A stretch of 64,000 bases of DNA from Amaurobius ferox (taxonomy: Eukaryota; Arthropoda; Arachnida; Araneae; Amaurobiidae), in NCBI GenBank assembly GCA_951213105.1, contig OX578146.1:55629069-55693068 (forward strand), written 5' to 3'. Under the pieces are notes generated by a model that searched no databases, was not told the origin of the DNA, and saw only the letters and a program-made list of their open reading frames with translations. Position numbers and translations under genes: made by a program. Each line of letters starts with the position of its first letter. Position 1 is the first letter of the stretch. This document shows positions 12,124-24,949 of this stretch, in pieces.

Positions 12124-14099
12124 TGTGACAATATTTTCACATATTTTGATACATAACCCTGGGAAAAAAGGGAATGGTGTAAATATATTGAAATGTATAC
12201 TATGTTTTGTGATTTATGTTTATAGCTAGGCCTTTGCACAGACGGAATTGGGATTTTTTGGCGCCTTTGGCTTGTATGCGCACTGACATGGATTGTAAAT
12301 ATTCAGAGATTTAATTGCAGCAAAATGTCAAAGTTGAGCTACAAATCTTTGAAAATTTATAGCCCTGTCAGGTGTGGCGCGAGTCGGTGTCCGGTCTTTT
12401 GGACCACCCTGGTTTTGTATGCCCTCTGGTTCTTGTATTTTAGTGGAACGCATATAAAATAAGCGTCGCTTCTGACACCAATGGTGAAGCATTTTTGGAC
12501 CTCCTCTTTTTTTATAGCGTTTGGGAACAGCGAATGAGAGTTGGGGGGATTTCCTCCCTGTTTTGTGTCGTTCCCCTTGTTTGTAAAGTTTGGATTTTTT
12601 AAGAAATGTAAAAAATAGTCAGTTGCTTTTCTGAGCTCGAGTAGAGAGCACTCCAAGTGCGGGGCACTTGTATTTCGGTGTAGCCCGACCCGGCATGTAT
12701 TTTTGATGCATCTCTGAGCCGGCATCCGCGATTCCTATCTCGGGCGGCAATGCCTTGCCGAGGAACCGACGTGGTGGGTCCGGTATAGAAGGCGACTCGT
12801 AGCCAAATCGAGCCGAGCCTAACTCAGAGCGAGGGCGCATTTTCTTCGGGCAGTTCGACCAGAAAATGGAAGAAGGTCGTCATGTGTTAATTGGTTGCAG
12901 TACGCACAGCTCTACCACCAAAACGGCGCAGTATAGGACCTTTGCTCCTTTAGCTGCATTTAAGCCGTGGTTACGTAAATACTGTGTGCACGGAATATTG
13001 CGGAGCATCAATCCAGGGCTCCTAAGCAGCAGTCAATCTCTACAAATAAAGTATCTGATCTCCACTCTTTAGGCAAGGACCTGTACGCATGCTCACTCAA
13101 GAGCCGCTGGGTCTAAGCCGCATTAAGAGGAGGAGAAGGAAAGTGAGCAGTATGCCCATCGTCATTTGTTTTTGTTAGTTGCAGTGCAACACAGCTCTAC
13201 CACTAAAACGGCGCGGTGTAGGACCTTGCTCCTTTAGCTGCATTAAGCCGTGGTAACTGTAACACTGCGTGTAAGGACTGTTTGCGGAGCCGCAATTCCG
13301 GGATCCTAAGCAGCAGACAAGCCTCTACGAAAACGTATATATTTGGCAAAGCCTGTACGCATGCTCACTCAAGAGCCGCTGGGACTGAGGCAGATATTAA
13401 GAGGAGGAGAAGGAAAGTGGACGGTGTGCCCATCTCCCAAAAAAATACTTGGCAATAACTTATGACCTGATGATATGCAACCTAGTGTTTCCCGGACGGG
13501 TAGTGTTTTCCACGAACCATCGAAATAAATGAACTAATAAACATTCAATTTAATTGTGCAACCCTTTCCTACGTGCAGAGGTCAGCTACAGCACTCAGTG
13601 AGAGTCCTATGTATGAAGGTATGGAAATTATATATTGATTTTAAAATGTGTACATGAATGTTTAAGTAACTGATGTAATCCAATAGTGTAAGGGCAGGGT
13701 TATGATAAATGGGAGTTTTAGCAAAATTGAATATACATATTGTGTTCTTAACAAAAAGTAATTAATTACAAATTTGGATTTTATAAATATGCAAATTCAT
13801 GCAAAATAAATTGTACACCCCGAGGTCAAGTTTAGGTAATTTGGGAACTCTTTTGTAATTGTGTATTTTGTATATTAATGTTTAAATTTGAGATTTCATG
13901 TGTTCTATAAATAAATATTGTTATTTGGCCACAAAAAGGGAGTGATTAATTATTTCAACTAAACGCAGTGTACTTTGGTCCAATCGGACCCCACTATACT
14001 TTAACGCGCTTGAGCCTGGTGGAACTATTTGGTGAGTATCTTTAATGTATTTGTGTGTTTAAGTTTATTGTATTTATGTGTAAATTCCACCTCACCACA
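12124..14099 (+). mobile_element. Solo-LTR-like retroelement insertion (1,976 bp)
   Basis: The paralogous sequence reads straight through tagaa at 47979-47983. Here tagaa occurs at 12119-12123 and again at 14100-14104, with 1,976 bp between. The insert begins TGTGACA and ends CACCACA, so it has TG...CA ends and a 5-bp target duplication, as for LTR retrotransposons. Near 13905 an aataaataaatatt stretch could serve as a polyadenylation signal. No gag-pol coding sequence is present, so it is best read as one long LTR left by recombination between two LTRs. Orientation is inferred from the polyadenylation-like signal. It could instead be a short non-autonomous LTR element. Confidence 0.75.
12898..13440 (+). 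repeat. ~265-bp tandem duplication inside the LTR-like element
   Basis: Two units (about 12898-13168 and 13182-13440) share cacagctctaccac, tttagctgcatt, taagcagcag, cgcatgctcactcaagagcc and gaggaggagaaggaaagtg. They are about 80% alike by eye. The segment is much more G+C-rich than its surroundings. No product is recognised. Confidence 0.85.
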
Positions 14100-15595
14100 T
14101 AGAATGCATATGCCATAGCAATGATTATATTTCAAAATCACATGCAGTTAACTCCTATGATAACTGTGGCAACTGATACATAATTCAGTACTAAAACTCT
14201 GTTATTTAAACTATTTCTGTGAGTGATTTCATAAAGAAACTGACAAGGATACTTGACTATTGTAACGTTTCCAGTATATACATTTTTTTATCATACTTTT
14301 TCATTTTAAATATGTTTATTATACAGGTATATAGGATTGTACAGACCATACTTAACTGACATTATATGACATTATACATGTTTTGTATAAGAGAACATTA
14401 AAACATTTTTAAAGTTTAATTAGCGTATTAAAATAGATAAATTTATATTCTCTCAGCAATAAAAAATAATATCCTATGTATTTTTGCTATGTTTACGTTG
14501 GAACTAAAAAGAATAATGATTAGTGTTAATACTTATGTTCTCATTAGTGACATACTTAGTAGCTAAAATGAATTTTGGAGGTTAATTAGCGAGATGTTAT
14601 TTACTGCGAAAATACATTTGCTAATAACAGTTATAACTTATGTTTCGCAAATTAATATATTTCGAACAAGATAAAAAACTTCAGAATTGTGATAATTGTT
14701 TTAAAAGCTATTTTTTTCAACGTTGAATAGCTGACGAAAGTAATTAATTACTAATTTAGTTTAATTTTATAGAAATTTGCAACATTACGTTAATTTTAAA
14801 TGCATTGCGTATAACAACGGAAGAAAAACACTAATACTACATCCGTTCAGTTTTTAGTTGCTATACAAATATAAATCTTGAGCGTTTAAAGTCACTCACG
14901 ATCATTTATAATTATAAGCAAAAAAAGCTGATGTGGGCAACACATGACTTTCCTTATATAATGCAATGAATTCACTACTTTTACAGTTAAAAAAATGGTA
15001 TTCTTATAGTAGATACTTATATTCTTTCAAAAATATAGACTTTTCTTCAATTAGTCGTTATTTTTATTGATTTAGCGTCATTTTTATCAATTTGCCGAGA
15101 TTTTTGTTCATTTGGCAACAATTAAAAATGTCGCCAAGTTGGCGACATTCCGCCAAATTTGTCGCCAAAATATCTCCAAGCGTTATGGACGGAGAAATAA
15201 GTTATTATTACTATTGGAAAAATGACTATTGGCGTTCAAATACAAAAGTATTGATCAAAGTATCTTTTTTCTTGAATGGAACGAGCTAGATCCACGAGAA
15301 TGATGTCACCAAATTTATCACATGGTATTACACATGAAAAGTGGACATGTCTCTCAATAGGAAATATATATATATTTTTTTTATAAAACTTTTTGATAAT
15401 TTTTTTGAAAAATGTGCAATATCTCGGGAACAGTTCATATTAGCGTTCGAAAATTTACGTCAATCGTTTTCTAATGAAAAATTGCATAAGAAATGTCTAT
15501 CTGCGTAACTTTATTAGCGGTTTTGATTTTTTGATGATTTTTTCAAAATTTCACTTGAAAATTTAGGGGTTTCTGAATATTCGATTGCGTACAGC
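14100..15595 (+). repeat. Segmental block epsilon, right part (direct with 47979-49500)
   Basis: It is collinear with 47979-49500 from gaatgcatat through ttagtgacatacttagtagc and gatgtgggcaacacatg. It ends inside the microsatellite MITE at gattgcgta, after which the two loci differ. Confidence 0.9.
14947..15595 (+). mobile_element. Microsatellite MITE family, truncated copy
   Basis: It begins with the terminal motif actttccttata and runs through the ttggcgacatt segment to ttcgattgcgta, as at 48868-49505. The (CA)n part and the right terminal repeat are missing. No transposase is present. Confidence 0.7.
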
Positions 15596-17036
15596 TTCAA
15601 ACTATTTTATAATAACACAAATAAGTAGAATGCATATAAATAATCGGCCTTATTAAGATATTGTCAGGTCAAGAAATATAGTTGTGGAAACTATTATGAA
15701 ATATTAAATTATAAATTTGAGTAATATTCTCTCACTGGCGTCTTTTCTTTCGTCCCTTTCAAAGACCTGACGGAGAAAGTATCCGTAAAGACGTTGTTTC
15801 CCATGACGTCATTCTACGGTAGCCACTTTCGGAATTTTCAGTTAGGATTCTCAGATTAAATGCCAAATAAATGCCAGAAACAATTTAAATTTAATAATTT
15901 GTAAATACATATTTAACTGAAATATTGAGAAAATTTTCTGTGTTTTGTCAACTCCTCTCAAAGTCCTGCCTGGACCATGGCGTTACGAATAGCGAAATTG
16001 TACCTCAGTGACATCAAGCTGACAAATTCTTGATTTGTTGCTGGGATGCACGCGAAACCTCATAACTTTCAGTCCACCAACGAAATTTCTTATCGAAGCT
16101 TAAAGGATCATGTGTAGGTCCAAAAATTACTCTCTCTGTTAGTCTCTTCGATTAACGCTTGACGAAAAATTAGTGACGGTGCCGACAAATTTGATGACAA
16201 TTATAAAATGTCGCCGAACTAAAAATTAAAATCAAAACGTAAGTCGAATATTGTTTTGAAATTTTATAAAAGAATAGGGGTTCAAGCAAACTAATAAACG
16301 GATAGTTCATTAATTTTAGTTCAATGGAGTCTGACCGTCCGTCATACTTGGCAACACATTTGGTGAACTTGGCGACGGACATTGGCGAGCGTTGAAAATG
16401 TCGCAAAATTAACAAAACAACGAAACTTCTGAACTGTTTCCAAATTATAGAAAACTTAATAAGAAAATTTACATGATTAATTAAGTGTAATTTCTTTGCT
16501 AATCCCTGACGATTTGGGACAATGTTAATTTGCTATCCTTTATTAAAATTATACCCTGTTTCACTTTTCGTGGGACAGATATATTTTATTAGCAGATTTA
16601 GAGAAGGATTGTAAATGTGTTATGTTATATTAGGGTATGTTATGTTATGTATGATTCGTTAGGGAGTCGTATTATGAAGAGTCTATGGTTCGTAGGAACG
16701 TAAAAGCTTCAGACGAGCAGTAGGGGTAAGTGTTTTGCTTCTTTATGGTTAGTGAATGTGAGATAATATTTCGGAAGTTAACTCTGTCTTTTATGACGAA
16801 TTTTTCTAATTTTGAGGTAAAACAACGCATACATTATTTTTAATCAAAAATTAACATGACTGCACATGAGATAGCATTCGAATAAATTAGTCAACTCCAG
16901 TTGCAAAATTATCGCAACGAGAAGAGTTAATTTAGCATAATTATACTTTTTCATTTATTTTTTCTTTCAATTAGTCTAAAAATACGTATATGTTATATGC
17001 TTTTCCAATATTAGTTGAAAATTTTTACAAAACTTA
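15596..17036. other. No gene seen; contains one TTGGCGA-family segment
   Basis: The sequence is A+T-rich with short chance ORFs. Around 16150-16410, on the minus strand, it carries a diverged relative of the ggcgac/gcgttaa repeat described at 49000, including aacgcttgacg and cttggcgacgg. Nothing else is recognisable. Confidence 0.5.
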
Positions 17037-17246
17037 ATGATGAAAACTTTTACTACTCTTAATGATGCTAGGAAAATTGTTCCGCTTAACCAGAACCCCG
17101 AGCATATCGAAACACTTCCTGAACTGCATGCTAATGTTTCCATACTAGATTATTTCTCTAACCTCTGCGCATCGGCAGAATCTCGAAAAACCATGAAAGG
17201 GAAATGCATTGCAAAAATTATATCACTTCGTACTTACTGTAAATAA
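17037..17246 (+). pseudogene. NQNPEH peptide family, copy 1
   Basis: The frame includes NQNPEHIETLPELHANVSIL and then DYFSNLCASAESR. The reverse strand at 36159-36413 encodes a closely similar stretch (NQNPEHIERLHELHANVSIL, DFFSNLYASTESR). Two further copies (about 32500-32720 and 36850-37100, minus) read in the same frame with stop codons. I do not recognise the family. The matching frame across four copies suggests decayed coding sequence, perhaps an exon or the end of a transposon ORF, but DNA identity is high outside the frame too. Confidence 0.4.
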
Positions 17247-19400
17247 CCACCGATTTTTCTTAACTTACTGGTGCGCCATTAACGAGATTGAGTCCCTTTG
17301 CTGCCGACGCTGAGGGCGACGTTTAGATTTGCTTTATTGGCATATTAAAGTGTATTTTTTCAAGTTGCAATACATGAAGCTAATAAGCAGTAGGTACAGC
17401 TATCTTTAGCAGTGAAGTAATTTAAAGCAAAATATTAAAATCTTGAATTTAAATGATTTTGACTTAAGTTCTCAAGAAATATGTATTTAATCTTTTTTAA
17501 GTTATAATTTTTTAACACATGACTTTCTTACATACTAACACAGTTTAATAATCACAGAACCCAGCAAAACATTTTGTAAATCGCTCTCGCGTTGCAGATA
17601 CTATGGGCCAGTTTCTCTTTTTTGCGCTCTTCATTGCCAGATAGCTGATACCTGAAGCAAAACAATGTGAAACTGCTCCCAGGATGCTGGGATCTGCTTT
17701 AGGAGATCGATCCTTGGCTTGGAGAAAGCTATCTTTATTAGGATTCTATGAATTTCAATTTTAACATTGGTGTATTGTGCAGAATGATACCTATATATTC
17801 GAAACAAATGTGAAAGTTAATTTTACATTTGCTGAGGAAACTTTGTTCTTTTATATGAAACTTGTTTTAAATTCTTTGGCGGAGAAAGCTGTTTTTTTTA
17901 CTTCCGTAACCATTTGTCGTTTAATGCTTCGCACTTACAATATTACGTAAACCTGGTACTGTTCCCTGAAAATAGTTTGGACGGTTCATAATATTCTCAT
18001 ATATGCAGGTTTTTAAAGGAAATTTTTCTAGTATAACAAAATAATTCTAATACAAAATTTTAATATCCACCAGAAAAAAAAATATTTTTATTTTCTATAA
18101 AAAATGTAATTTTAAAGATTTGCGAACTCAAAATTAATATCCAAATGCTAAGCAAGAACATTCATATTTGAGTAGGTCTTGCAATGCAGAAAAATGAGTT
18201 TGATTAGATAGAGAACGTAAATTTGAAAACATCATAAACGTTTTCAGAAATTTTACGTGAAAACAGGATAGATTCAGTACCTTCCGTTCTCGTTTCAGAC
18301 AACTGAAATGCATTCTGCTTTATGTATAATTTTAATTATGTGTAAAGGAAATAGTATTAATCTTGGTTGTAGTCATTGGTACAAAATTGATAATCGAAAG
18401 TCATCGGGTGGGGTGAGAATTTCAGTTCTTCGTCTTTTAAACTACACACGTTGACATGTTAATCTGATCCACATATGTAACAGAAATGTAAACATTAAAA
18501 ATGTTTAAAGGTTTTGAAAACTTCACAATATTGCCCATTCAATTTATAATTATTCTAAATCTTAATATGTTACAGAATTTCTTATATTTGCAGATTTATA
18601 GATATAACTTTGATAATTATGTATGACTCATTGTCCAATGGAAAAGTGGGCGTAACCAATTTCATTATATTTTTTCCCTTTCACTATATATTGGAATATA
18701 AATTGTTTCCGGATTCCTAATATTTGTACATGTAAATACTATATATCTTTACTATTAGAATATTGTATAAACATAAAAATTAAATGTGCACATAAGAAAA
18801 TTAGATGTTTTGCAATAGCATATTATCTATCTAACTCATGGTGAATCACTAACTGTGAAAAATCCCTCTCTACAACATTAATGATTGTTGTCTCAGAATA
18901 TCTTAAAATATTCCTTATAGGGAGTATTAACTCCTTCCTTTATATTTATAATTAGAATAATGAAATTGGAGAGAAATAGCCGCATTTCGTATTTCGGAAA
19001 GCTTACTTATGAAAAAAGTTGAAGTAAGGATTTGGTCTATGGGTTCCCAATATGCCATTTCTGATTTCTTCCAAAATGTGCATGGTTGTATGGACAGATT
19101 GTGAAAAAGAAAAAATGATTAATAGTTCCGGTGAAAATGAAATGTACACACCATTTGCTACCATAACAAGTTCATTTCATAAGGATCTTGTTGCGAATAA
19201 ATTTTATTGGAAAACTTTCCCGATAATGCTATTTTCAGAAATTTTGGGCTATTCCTCAAGTTTTTTATAAGCAAAAATATCAATGACTCTTCAGTTAGCC
19301 TATACAGGTATAAATTGCTTATATTAATATTTTGTAAAAATCAATTTTACTTGTTTTAATGACTCGCAGCTCTAAATTGACTTTTCTATATTCTACCACC
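17037..19400 (+). repeat. Alpha unit, copy 0 (plus orientation)
   Basis: This is the most complete alpha unit in plus orientation, and its reverse complement is 33890-36440. In order it holds the NQNPEH peptide segment (17037-17246), a segment around gggccagtttctc (17600), one around gaaagttaattttac (17810), one around tggttgtagtcattgg (18363), and gcatggttgtatggacag (19080). The other alpha copies lack one end or the other. Confidence 0.85.
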
Positions 19401-19926
19401 TTTAATAGTCACAAAGGCCACCTCGAAAAGGTATTTCTCAAACAGTAATTTGCTCATACATCGGAGCAACTCTCATGTATTGATCGATCTCTGGTTTTAG
19501 GGATCTTCATCACAAGATAGCTGATACTTGCAATTATTTAGAACATTATATAGAGGTACCTGTATACATCTACATTGCGTGCATGTTTAACTTGAAGTTT
19601 TCAGATTGATCCGCAACTTGTACATTATATAAGTATGAAATCTGTTCATAGGTACGCAACCTGTATATTGTATAGGTTTGAAATCTGCACAGTGCACAGG
19701 TTTGAAATCCGCGTATTGATACAAAAACTGTACACACAATGCACAGAACGTGACTTAGCGCGTTTATAAATAAAACACAAGTAAAATTGCTGGAGAGTAA
19801 AGAATACAAAAGTTTCTGAAATACTTCACTTTTATTCTTCGGAGCAAACAATCAAATATCTGAACGTCGAATGAGAGCTTAACCACGCTGTTCTTGTAAA
19901 AAAACTATATTACACCTTGCATAATA

Positions 19927-19940
19927 GCGCCACCTAGTGT
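19927..19940 (-). promoter_or_regulatory. CTCF-core-like motif
   Basis: The minus strand reads acactaggtggcgc, close to the core of the animal CTCF-binding consensus. The inverted paralogue at 61855-61868 keeps it exactly. It may simply be part of the repeat, and no binding evidence is available. Confidence 0.25.
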
Positions 19941-20639
19941 AACGAAATAGTAAATCTTGAAATTCCAATTAAATGGAGAAAAATAACTCTATACTTGCAA
20001 CAAATCTAACTTGGCAGTACAGAGGTATAGGAAAATTGTAAGGCTCGGCAAAGTTATATAGTCAATCTGATAAACGCAATTAAAAATCGAAAATTAAATT
20101 TTTTTTCTCTGAAACCTATGGTTTGAATTCATATCCATATATCTTTAAAATAAATCATCAACTTCTATATTTTAATAAAATAAAGTATTCTAAATTGCTA
20201 TTCAAATTGAAGTCTGTTGCCATGGAAATCATCTAGTCAATGAACATATAATGGGCGTATGAATACAACGCTAAGTAACTAGCCGGTCAAAGCTTTCTCG
20301 GCATATTTTTGTTAGACTTGGAGCGATTATAAGTGTAGAACAGAAAAATGATCATATAGAGAGAAATAAAAATAAAATTGTGATCATGAACTCCGATAAA
20401 TTTGGTGACACAGACAAATCATTAACCAGATTGATGGAAGCAATAAGTAAAATACATTTTGTGCGAAGGAAAAAGAAAACTGGAGCAACGTAAATAAGCA
20501 TAAATAAAATGGTAATTCATCATACAGCTGTTTCGAGGATAGGCTGTATTTCCTTTGATAGTGCAAGAGAATCAACAAATCCGAAGTCCAAATGAGGAAT
20601 AAGTGCAAAGGAAAATGCAAAGGGAATTTTAAACCCAAG

Positions 20640-21060
20640 ACAATGATTAAGAGGGGGCCAATCAGAAAGCACCATGAAGAACAATCCAGCTAATCGAAAC
20701 GAGAAACAACACAAGAGATTAGAGGGCGCTAAGACACAACAGGAATATAAGGGGAAAAAAGAGCGAATAAAGGTGTATAGTATATTCCCCTTTGTATATT
20801 ACTTTGCACTCATTTCTTCTTTAGATTACGTGTTTGTCGGTTCCCTTAACTGACGAAGGGGATTCAACGTAACCTTGACACAGCTGTATGCTGCATTATC
20901 ATTTTATTTTTGCTTATATACGTTGCTCAAGTTAAAATAATCTATAGCGGATTTTAAGTAATCTATAGCGAAAACTAAAAAGCATTTTAGATGTCAGAGG
21001 TAAACGGTAAATTATACCGATAACTAGCAATATATTTATGAGGTTTTTATTCCGTAGTTA
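20640..21060. other. No gene seen
   Basis: This A+T-rich sequence is absent from the right arm of the large inverted duplication. It contains short ORFs only. Confidence 0.4.
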
Positions 21061-22385
21061 AGATCTTATGTGACTTTCAGGTCCAGACAATTTAACGCTG
21101 ATGATAAAAAATCTGTATACTTCCGAAACAATTGTATCATTTTTTCATTTTATTTGCATAGTAAATTACACTGTATGTGATTCATATAATACCGATGTTG
21201 TTAAACAATAGTATGGGAATTTACAGAAAATTTCAGTTGTTGCTTAAATTTTGGGGATAATTTCCCATGAGGTATGTTTATGGGAATGTTCAAATATGTA
21301 TAATTGCATCTCTTACATGTGTTTTAGAGAATCATGCTGAATGTTTCATGACTTATATTTTCGTATTTGACATCTCTTAATGAATGTTTAAGAAGAACAT
21401 ATAGTAAATTGGACTGCTATGAGTAATACCCAGGAACATGACAAAAATATTCAATCAATCTTGAGGCATTGTTTTGCCACCATTGCCATGCAGATATACG
21501 TTTACAAAATACACGTGATTTTCGCAAAATCTGGTATTACATATATTGAAAATAAACGTCTCTCACACTAAATTCAATAACATTTGTCTAAAATGTGTTA
21601 ATAGATTTTAGTAAATATTGACAGTGTTAAAAATGGCACATCGTTACACAATTTGGTGGTCTTATGCTTATTAAGACTATTACATATTTATTAGAAACAT
21701 TTGAAAAAGGTTCTTGTGTTCTTGAAATATTTTTACTATCTTTGGTGCAATCTTATTAAATATGATGGACGAATCCACAGTTTCCCTATGATGTGATCAT
21801 TCATTCGATGAAGAAGAGCCACATTATTATTTTACATTTTGTATGACAGTATTGAAATGAGCCATCCTATCTTTAAGTATTTACTAAATGGACGGACGCA
21901 CAGTTCCTCAATGATGCCATCATTCGAAGAAGAAAAGCCCCATCATTTTTTATATTTTGCATGACAGTATTAAAATAAACCATCTCAACTTTAAATATTT
22001 ACTTAATGGAATCTAAGAAGCGACACAGAACGCATTTATACATAATAACAAGCTTACAGAATAAATTTTGCCAGGCATTTGTTGCTCAGCCACTCATTTA
22101 TTTGAAATCGCATCCAATAATTTAAATTACGGTTGTTTGGAAAGCGAGGTGTCCCAGCTTATAAATTGATTGCGGTCTCCACTTTACTTGATACTTTATA
22201 TCTCGTTCGAAAGTTTATTAAATATGCCACGTCTTCCTCGTTCAGATTTCTAATACATGTGCCTCCCAGCCCACTTTGAGCAGATATCATAATTCTTCGT
22301 TATGAAAGCTGAATAATGTCATAAGTAAAATTATCTGTGTTAGAATTCAAGTAATATGTGTTTTAGTACTTTAGTGCAACATCAG
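21060..22385 (+). repeat. Near-palindrome, left arm (with 24950-26280)
   Basis: The reverse complement of 24950-26280 aligns through the whole arm, including cttatgtgactttcaggtc, catgaggtatgtttatggg, gcatgacagtattaaaataa and ccactttgagcagatatca. The spacer is about 2.56 kb. The part from 21750 to 22385 is also matched by 60390-61060. Confidence 0.9.
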
Positions 22386-23099
22386 TGATATTTTAAAATT
22401 TTATCAAGAAAAAAAATTTTAGAAGAGATATGGCATTATTTTGAAGAAAATTATATGAGGCAAAATGGAACGAGTTATCTGGTTTTGACCAGTGAATTTG
22501 GGACTTTTTGAAATGCAAGTAAAATTTTTTTAAAGTAAAATGATGTTTAAGAAACGTTTAAAATCAACAGTATTTGGCGTCTGGTGCGAATTAATAATGA
22601 CTGCGCCTCTTTCCCCCCGTAAAGCTGTATCGATGCGGCATCTTAATAACAATACGGTGGCTGGTGCATGGTTGCCTCTCACACTTGCTGCGGCTCTGCC
22701 TTTCTATAATACAAAATTTAATATTTAATTTTGCATTAATGATATGCAATCACATCTTCAAAATGTAATTCTTGTTGCATATCAAAATGCAAATCTTGCT
22801 TCCTTTGGCTGATGTGCAGAAATATTTTCAAAATATAAAATATATTAAAAAGTTCATTCACTTTGAAAATTTTAATGCACAAATCTTATTATTATATAAA
22901 CATGTTTTATAATAAATTATAATGTTAAGAAATTATTTTAAAAAATGAATATTTTAATTTGAAATTACGCAAAATGATCTTTAAGAATCGATAACTGAAT
23001 ATTTTCTTTCTAGAAAGTATATTGTATAAATTTTGAAATAAATTTTTCAGATGACAATTTATGCAAAATTACAAAAATGTGAAAAAGAGAAACATTCTA

Positions 23100-23290
23100 T
23101 GACGTCATCTTTAGGAACTGTGTCGCCCCACACTGACTTCTTAGAATCCCTATGTTAAAGCATGGGACTTTATCACCGCCACCGTTGATGCACTCATTTT
23201 CTGGCCATGAAGGGTTCCCCATGTTAAAGTAAAGGGTTCCACTGCCACCAAGTGGCGCAGAACTCTCCCTATTCCCCTACTCACCTAAAT
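23100..23290. other. Short G+C-richer segment, unassigned
   Basis: It holds an imperfect repeated phrase (ccctatgttaaag / ccccatgttaaag) and ccaccaagtggcgcagaac. No coding potential or family is recognised. Confidence 0.3.
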
Positions 23291-24730
23291 GTAGAGTTTT
23301 TAAAATCGTAAATCGGTCTCGCTTTGCTGATATTATAATCTATGGGCCGGTCTCTCTTCTTAGCGCTCGCTATAGCTGATAACCACAGTCAGACAATGCG
23401 AAACCGTTCCACGGATGCTGATATCAGCTTTAGGAGAGCGATTCCTGAATTGGATAAAGCTTACTTTATTAGGATTCTATGAATGTGAATTTGAACATTA
23501 TTTCCTTGTACATATTGATATCAATATTTCAAAAAACAAATGTAAAAGTTAATTTTGCATTTGCTGAGGAAACATTGTTCTTTTATCTGGATCTCGACTT
23601 AAAGTCCTTGGTGAAGAAAGCACAATTTGCTTCCTTAACCATATGCCGTTTATTGCTTCCCACTTATAATATTCTCTATTCCCAGCTTTAGTTCTTGAAA
23701 ATAGTTTGCACGGTTCATAATATTCTCATATCAGCAAGTTTTTAAAAAAAATATTGCAAGAATAACAACGTAATTTTAATAGGGATTTCTAACAACTTCC
23801 AGTAGTACTAACAACTTGTATAAAATAATTTATTTTTAATGAAGCGTAGGCCTTCCCAAAATGAATCGAATCTCCTTTAATAAGCAAGAGCACTCGTTGT
23901 GCCGATCTTGTTATACAGAACAATGAGTTTGGATAGAAATAACTGAAAACATCATAAATGTTTTCAGAAATTCTATTTGGCATCAGGGTGGATTCAGTTC
24001 CTTCTGTTCTCGTTTCAGACAACTGGAATGCATTTTCTTTTATGTATATGTCTAATACATTATTTTAATTATGTGTAAAGGAAATAATATTAATCTTGGT
24101 TGTAGAAAGGGGTACAGAACTGATAATCGAAAGTCAGCCAAAGGGGTAAAAATTACTTTTTTTGATTGTATAATATTAATAAGTGGGCGTGTTAAGCTGA
24201 TTCACATCTGTAAAAGAAAATGTAAACACTCAAAGATATTTAAATATTTTAAAAACTTCACTAAAGTGTCCATATAATTCCTAATTATATAAAATCTTAA
24301 TTTGTTACCGAATTACTTATACTTGCAGATTTATATTTTGTACTTTGGAAATTATGTGGACCTCATTTTCGAATAAAGACGAGAACGTAACCAAATTCAA
24401 TAAAATTTGGAAAATTGAGATATACTTTTGATATTCGGATTTCTGATATACGGAAATTGTGATATATATTTTTTCAGGATTCATAATTTTTATACACTTA
24501 AAAACTATAAATAATTACTATTATAATAAAGTATAAAAATAAAAACTATATATAATTACAATTTAAATAAAGTATAAATATAAAAAAAAAGGTTACATAA
24601 GAAAATTAGATATTTCGAACCATCAAATTTCTATCACGCTCACGTTGAATTACTAACTGCATAAAATTACTTACTACAATACAGTGGATATTTGTCTCAA
24701 AATATCTTGGCATTTTTCTAATATGTGTAT
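23290..24730 (+). repeat. Alpha unit, partial copy (plus orientation)
   Basis: It matches 17570-18950 directly and lacks the NQNPEH end. Landmarks are tatgggccggtctctc, gctgaggaaac, atgtgtaaaggaaataa and aatcgaaagtcag. It lies within the spacer of the near-palindrome. Confidence 0.85.
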
Positions 24731-24744
24731 AAATTGTTTAGAGT

Positions 24745-24888
24745 TCTAACATTCGTTGATTGTAATAATTGTATCAAGTGACGTTCAAAGCGTTCTATTC
24801 GTTAGTGAGATATCGTATCCACACACACCCACACACACACACACATACACGCACACATATACACACACACATATGCAGAGACAACGAC
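24745..24888 (+). repeat. (CA)n microsatellite with MITE-like left flank
   Basis: The left flank (ctaacattcgttgatt, gtatcaagtgac, agcgttctattcgttagtga) is nearly the same as 51001-51065, where it also leads into a CA/TA microsatellite. The two are copies of one microsatellite-bearing element. Confidence 0.8.
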
Positions 24889-24938
24889 CCTTCCTTGCTG
24901 AAAACACCGGTTCTCGTTACATCACTGAAGTCAAGCAG
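24889..24938 (+). mobile_element. 5S rRNA-derived fragment
   Basis: The stretch contains gaaaacaccggttctcgtta and then gaagtcaagcagc. This corresponds to about positions 20-65 of 5S rRNA and includes the box A of the internal Pol III promoter. It matches the 5S head of the SINE at 31659-31775 closely, with the same aaaacaccggttctcgtta form. Sequence after caagcagc is unrelated to 5S. It is a fragment, not a 5S gene. Confidence 0.75.
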
Positions 24939-24949
24939 CTGAAGTCACT

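Larger units (their letters stand above)
19560..23060 (+). repeat. Large inverted duplication, left arm (with 59770-62630)
   Basis: The reverse complement of 59770-62630 aligns in order: gattgatccgcaacttgtac (19605), gcgccacctagtg (19927), gctaagtaactagcc (20270), gcaagagaatcaacaaatcc (20562), attattttacattttg (21824), then catcttaataac (22640) and caatcacatcttc (22747). The segment from about 20640 to 21750 has no counterpart in the other arm. Confidence 0.85.

Noticed and set aside
12357..12840. Overlapping minus-strand ORFs (122 and 73 codons) as a host gene
   Set aside because: They lie in the G+C-rich part of the LTR-like insertion, no domain is recognisable, and the paralogous locus lacks the region.
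17490..17560. Start of another microsatellite MITE (cacatgactttctta)
   Set aside because: Only about 15 bases match the end motif and nothing of the element follows.
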